Program-made: the position numbers and the translations under genes
Shown here: piece after piece, positions 6,064-6,319 of the stretch
Position numbering within the stretch: position 1 is the stretch's first letter
How the letters are laid out: the number at the start of each line of letters is the position of its first letter
The notes under the pieces: generated by a model
What the model was told of the DNA's origin: nothing
The model's database searches: none
The model's input: the letters and a program-made list of their open reading frames with translations, nothing else
NCBI GenBank assembly: GCA_030668025.1
Contig: DAOUUT010000222.1
Coordinates: forward strand, 1-6,319
From: Promethearchaeota archaeon
Lineage (GTDB): Archaea; Asgardarchaeota; Lokiarchaeia; Sigynarchaeales; SOKP01
DNA: 6,319 nt
Reading direction: 5' to 3'

Positions 6064-6319
6064 TTAATTGAATTGAAAAACATAAAATGAAATAACTCCC
6101 CCTGTTGTCAAACCAAAGATAATGCTTAATACATTAGCCACTATAATTCGAATGAAAACCTGGATCGAAATTACAGCTAAAGTTATAAAAATCGAGTTTT
6201 TATAACCGCTTTTGTAAAAAACCTTGATTAGCAGTGCGATAACTATAAAATTTATAATTAACACCACTACCGAAATGATAACGTTAACAGATGCAATTAA
6301 ATTCAAATCTACGCCAATA
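6064..6319 (-). CDS. C-terminal part of a small membrane protein related to its downstream neighbour, runs off the right edge
   Basis: The frame is open to the window edge, with 84 residues visible before the stop at 6064. A TTG at 6304-6306 could be read as a start for an 80-aa protein. The codons before it read I-G-V-D without a stop, and that VD aligns with VDEIS in the loop between helices 2 and 3 of the 150-aa neighbour. I therefore infer that the gene continues beyond the window and that a four-helix protein has been cut in half. The visible part has two membrane segments, joined by FYKSGYKNS, which matches FYEKEYWGS in the neighbour. Both proteins then share a T...VIS..V...II run and a TGG near the end. 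The alignment is gapped and hydrophobic, so homology is likely but not certain. Function is unknown. Confidence 0.7.
   Translation of the reverse strand, partial: IGVDLNLIASVNVIISVVVLIINFIVIALLIKVFYKSGYKNSIFITLAVISIQVFIRIIVANVLSIIFGLTTGGVISFYVFQFN

Overview
The window is AT-rich (about one third G+C, judged by eye) with intact, closely packed genes and AT-rich intergenic DNA. Several signs suggest an archaeon. One gene has a TATA-like box about 27 nt from its ATG, which fits leaderless transcription. Ribosome binding sites are weak or absent at the other first genes. A phosphohexomutase-fold protein is present, together with isoleucine-rich small membrane proteins of no family I recognise. 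An Asgard-type archaeon is my best guess, but nothing here is diagnostic and a bacterial origin is not excluded. No rRNA, tRNA, CRISPR array, insertion sequence or phage gene was seen.

Layout. (1) Positions 1-355, minus strand: the N-terminal 118 residues of a four-helix membrane protein that runs off the left edge, with a TTG start behind an AAGGAAG ribosome site. (2) Positions 487-1872, minus strand: a full-length phosphoglucomutase/phosphomannomutase-fold protein (461 aa). Every catalytic signature is altered, including the phosphoserine, which is glycine. (3) A 255-bp divergent intergenic region with promoter-like elements for both flanking genes and several short palindromes. (4) Positions 2128-5535, plus strand: a very large (1135 aa) cytoplasmic GH13 alpha-amylase-family protein with its catalytic triad intact and long N- and C-terminal extensions. 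(5) Positions 5558-6010 and 6064 to the right edge, both minus strand and convergent with the GH13 gene: two related small membrane proteins. The second is only the C-terminal half of a gene that continues outside the window.

How the genes may work together. The GH13 protein has no signal peptide and should act on alpha-glucan or a related alpha-glucoside inside the cell. The divergent mutase-like protein has the fold of enzymes that interconvert hexose 1- and 6-phosphates but appears unable to do that chemistry. A non-catalytic role, such as binding a sugar phosphate, regulating the glucan enzyme or partnering an active mutase, is a reasonable but untested inference. The flanking membrane proteins have no visible link to sugar metabolism.
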